Source: Solirubrobacterales bacterium 70-9
Lineage (GTDB): Bacteria; Actinomycetota; Thermoleophilia; Solirubrobacterales; 70-9
NCBI GenBank assembly: GCA_001898095.1
Contig: MKSH01000137.1
Coordinates: 1-7,065 of the forward strand
Direction: 5' to 3'
DNA: 7,065 nucleotides
This document shows, in pieces, positions 6,059 through 7,065 of this stretch. Position 1 is the first letter of the stretch. Each line of letters opens with the position of its first letter. The notes below the pieces were generated by a model, which was not told the origin of the DNA, made no database searches, and saw only the letters and a list, made by a program, of their open reading frames with translations. The position numbers were made by a program, and so were the translations under genes.

Positions 6059-6148
6059 TCCTGGTCGGCCCAGTGGGCCTCTGTCTTACCCTGCCGTCCG
6101 ACTCATGGGGCGCGCGGGAGTCCTGTATTCGAAGGAGAAACCGGAGCA

Positions 6149-6262
6149 ATGAAGGTTCGAGCTTCCGTCAAGCCGATGTGCGAGAAGTGCAAGGTCATCC
6201 GCCGAAATGGTGCGGTCCTTGTCATCTGCCAAAACCCGCGCCACAAGCAGCGGCAGGGGTAG
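6149..6262 (+). CDS. rpmJ: 50S ribosomal protein L36 (zinc-binding type)
   Basis: 37-residue large-subunit protein, the normal length for bL36. It starts [20 protein letters not shown] and shows the complete zinc site C11, C14, C27 and H32 (C-x2-C-x12-C-x4-H), so it is the zinc-containing form. AAGGAG at 6132-6137 is the likely ribosome-binding site, with rather long spacing. It is the first gene of the rpmJ-rpsM-rpsK-rpsD run, and rpsM begins 3 nt after its stop. Usually infA precedes it; here the gene upstream is a divergent methyltransferase. Confidence 0.97.
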   Translation: MKVRASVKPMCEKCKVIRRNGAVLVICQNPRHKQRQG

Positions 6263-6265
6263 GGC

Positions 6266-6640
6266 ATGGCACGTATCGCGGGGGTCAATATCCCCGACAA
6301 CAAGCGGATCGAGATCGGGCTCACCTACATCTTCGGGATCGGTCACTCGACCGCTCTCAAAATCCTCGAGGAGACCGGGATCGATCCCGGCATCCAGGGC
6401 AAAGACCTGACCGAGGACGAGACGATCAAGCTGCGCGACGCGGTCGAGAACCGCGACGTCGAGGGCGACCTTCGGCGCGAGCGCTCCCAGAACGTCAAAC
6501 GCCTGATGGAGATCGGTTCCTACCGCGGCCTGCGTCACCGCCGCGGCCTGCCGGTTCGCGGTCAGCGCACCAAGACCAACGCGCGCGGCCGCAAGGGCCC
6601 CCGGCGGTTGAGCATCGCCGGCAAGAAGAAACCCAGGTAG
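6266..6640 (+). CDS. rpsM: 30S ribosomal protein S13
   Basis: 124-residue small-subunit head protein that contacts the P-site tRNA and forms bridges to the 50S subunit. It begins [20 protein letters not shown], followed by YIFGIG (residues 21-26), the conserved N-terminal helical region. The conserved [18 protein letters not shown] stretch and the basic tail [10 protein letters not shown] are present, and the protein ends in KKKPR. It starts 3 nt after rpmJ with only a weak GGGG ribosome-binding site inside the end of rpmJ, so translational coupling is likely. rpsK follows after 9 nt. Confidence 0.98.
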   Translation: MARIAGVNIPDNKRIEIGLTYIFGIGHSTALKILEETGIDPGIQGKDLTEDETIKLRDAVENRDVEGDLRRERSQNVKRLMEIGSYRGLRHRRGLPVRGQRTKTNARGRKGPRRLSIAGKKKPR

Positions 6641-6649
6641 GAGAGAAGA

Positions 6650-7048
6650 GTGGCGGAGAAAAAAGCCTCCAAAGGGCGCAAAGGTCGTCGCGTCAAAAAG
6701 AACATCACGTACGGCCAGGCGCACATCAAGACTTCGTTCAACAACACGATCGTGACGCTCACCGACACCGACGGCAACGTGATCGCCTGGGAGTCGGCCG
6801 GGTCCGCCGGTTTCAAAGGCTCGCGCAAGTCGACGCCTTTCGCCGCGCAGGTGACCGCCGACGCCGCCGCCAAAAAAGGCATGGAACACGGCCTCGAGAA
6901 AGTCGAAGTCTTCGCCAAGGGCGCCGGCTCCGGTCGCGAGACCGCGATCCGCTCGCTGCAGGCGGCCGGCCTCGACGTCACCACCGTGAAGGACGTCAGC
7001 CCGCAGGCCCACAACGGCTGCCGACCGAAGAAGCGGAGGCGCGTCTAG
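6650..7048 (+). CDS. rpsK: 30S ribosomal protein S11
   Basis: 132-residue small-subunit platform protein. The start is GTG 6650, preceded by AGGAG (6639-6643), which overlaps the rpsM stop codon. After a basic N-terminus come [20 protein letters not shown], the [19 protein letters not shown] stretch, [13 protein letters not shown] and the family signature ending [12 protein letters not shown]. Length and motifs are standard. The stop TAG is followed immediately by the rpsD ATG. Confidence 0.98.
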   Translation: MAEKKASKGRKGRRVKKNITYGQAHIKTSFNNTIVTLTDTDGNVIAWESAGSAGFKGSRKSTPFAAQVTADAAAKKGMEHGLEKVEVFAKGAGSGRETAIRSLQAAGLDVTTVKDVSPQAHNGCRPKKRRRV

Positions 7049-7065
7049 ATGGCTCGCGACACTTC
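7049..7065 (+). CDS. rpsD: 30S ribosomal protein S4, first codons (partial)
   Basis: ATG 7049 follows the rpsK stop with no gap and encodes MARDT before the window ends. S4 proteins commonly begin MAR and rpsD follows rpsK in this operon, so the call rests mainly on gene order. A GCGGAGGCG ribosome-binding site lies at 7033-7041, inside the end of rpsK. Confidence 0.75.

Noticed and set aside
6003..6149. N-terminal extension of the methyltransferase by 49 residues
   Set aside because: The extension is not family-like and overlaps the divergent promoter region. ATG 6002 has a good GGGAGGA site and gives the usual family length.

Overview
This is a high-GC bacterial chromosome segment. Its conserved gene order (secY end, adk, map, then rpmJ, rpsM, rpsK, rpsD start) is the spc/alpha ribosomal-protein region as arranged in actinobacteria and relatives. 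GC-rich codons, GTG and TTG starts and the protein sequences fit an actinobacterial lineage. A deep branch such as Thermoleophilia is my guess and is not proven by the window.

Layout: 1-88 is the 3' end of secY. 89-339 is an unusually long leader. adk (340-1002) and map (1032-1790) follow on the + strand. 1791-2201 is non-coding and holds two large hairpins of one family (type A) in opposite orientation, then a good promoter. 2202-4895 encodes a secreted penicillin-acylase-type Ntn hydrolase. 4896-5324 is non-coding and holds two hairpins of a second family (type B) in opposite orientation, with a perfect 21-bp hairpin between them. 5325-6002 (- strand) encodes a metal-dependent O-methyltransferase convergent with the acylase. 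6003-6148 is a divergent promoter region. rpmJ, rpsM, rpsK and the first codons of rpsD then run to the window end as a tight operon.

The ribosomal genes form a housekeeping block: protein export, adenylate balance, N-terminal Met removal, and small- and large-subunit proteins. The block is split by about 4.3 kb carrying two genes unrelated to translation, and infA, which normally sits between map and rpmJ, is absent from the window. The acylase and methyltransferase have their own control signals. Nothing in the sequence shows that they share a pathway.

The most unusual content is the non-coding DNA. The paired hairpins have long perfect stems and nearly invariant loops. Where the stems of two copies differ, they differ by compensatory changes. 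Three of the four lie 11-34 nt after a stop codon, reading in the direction of that gene. They look like lineage-specific 3'-end or extragenic palindromic elements; I recognise no named family.
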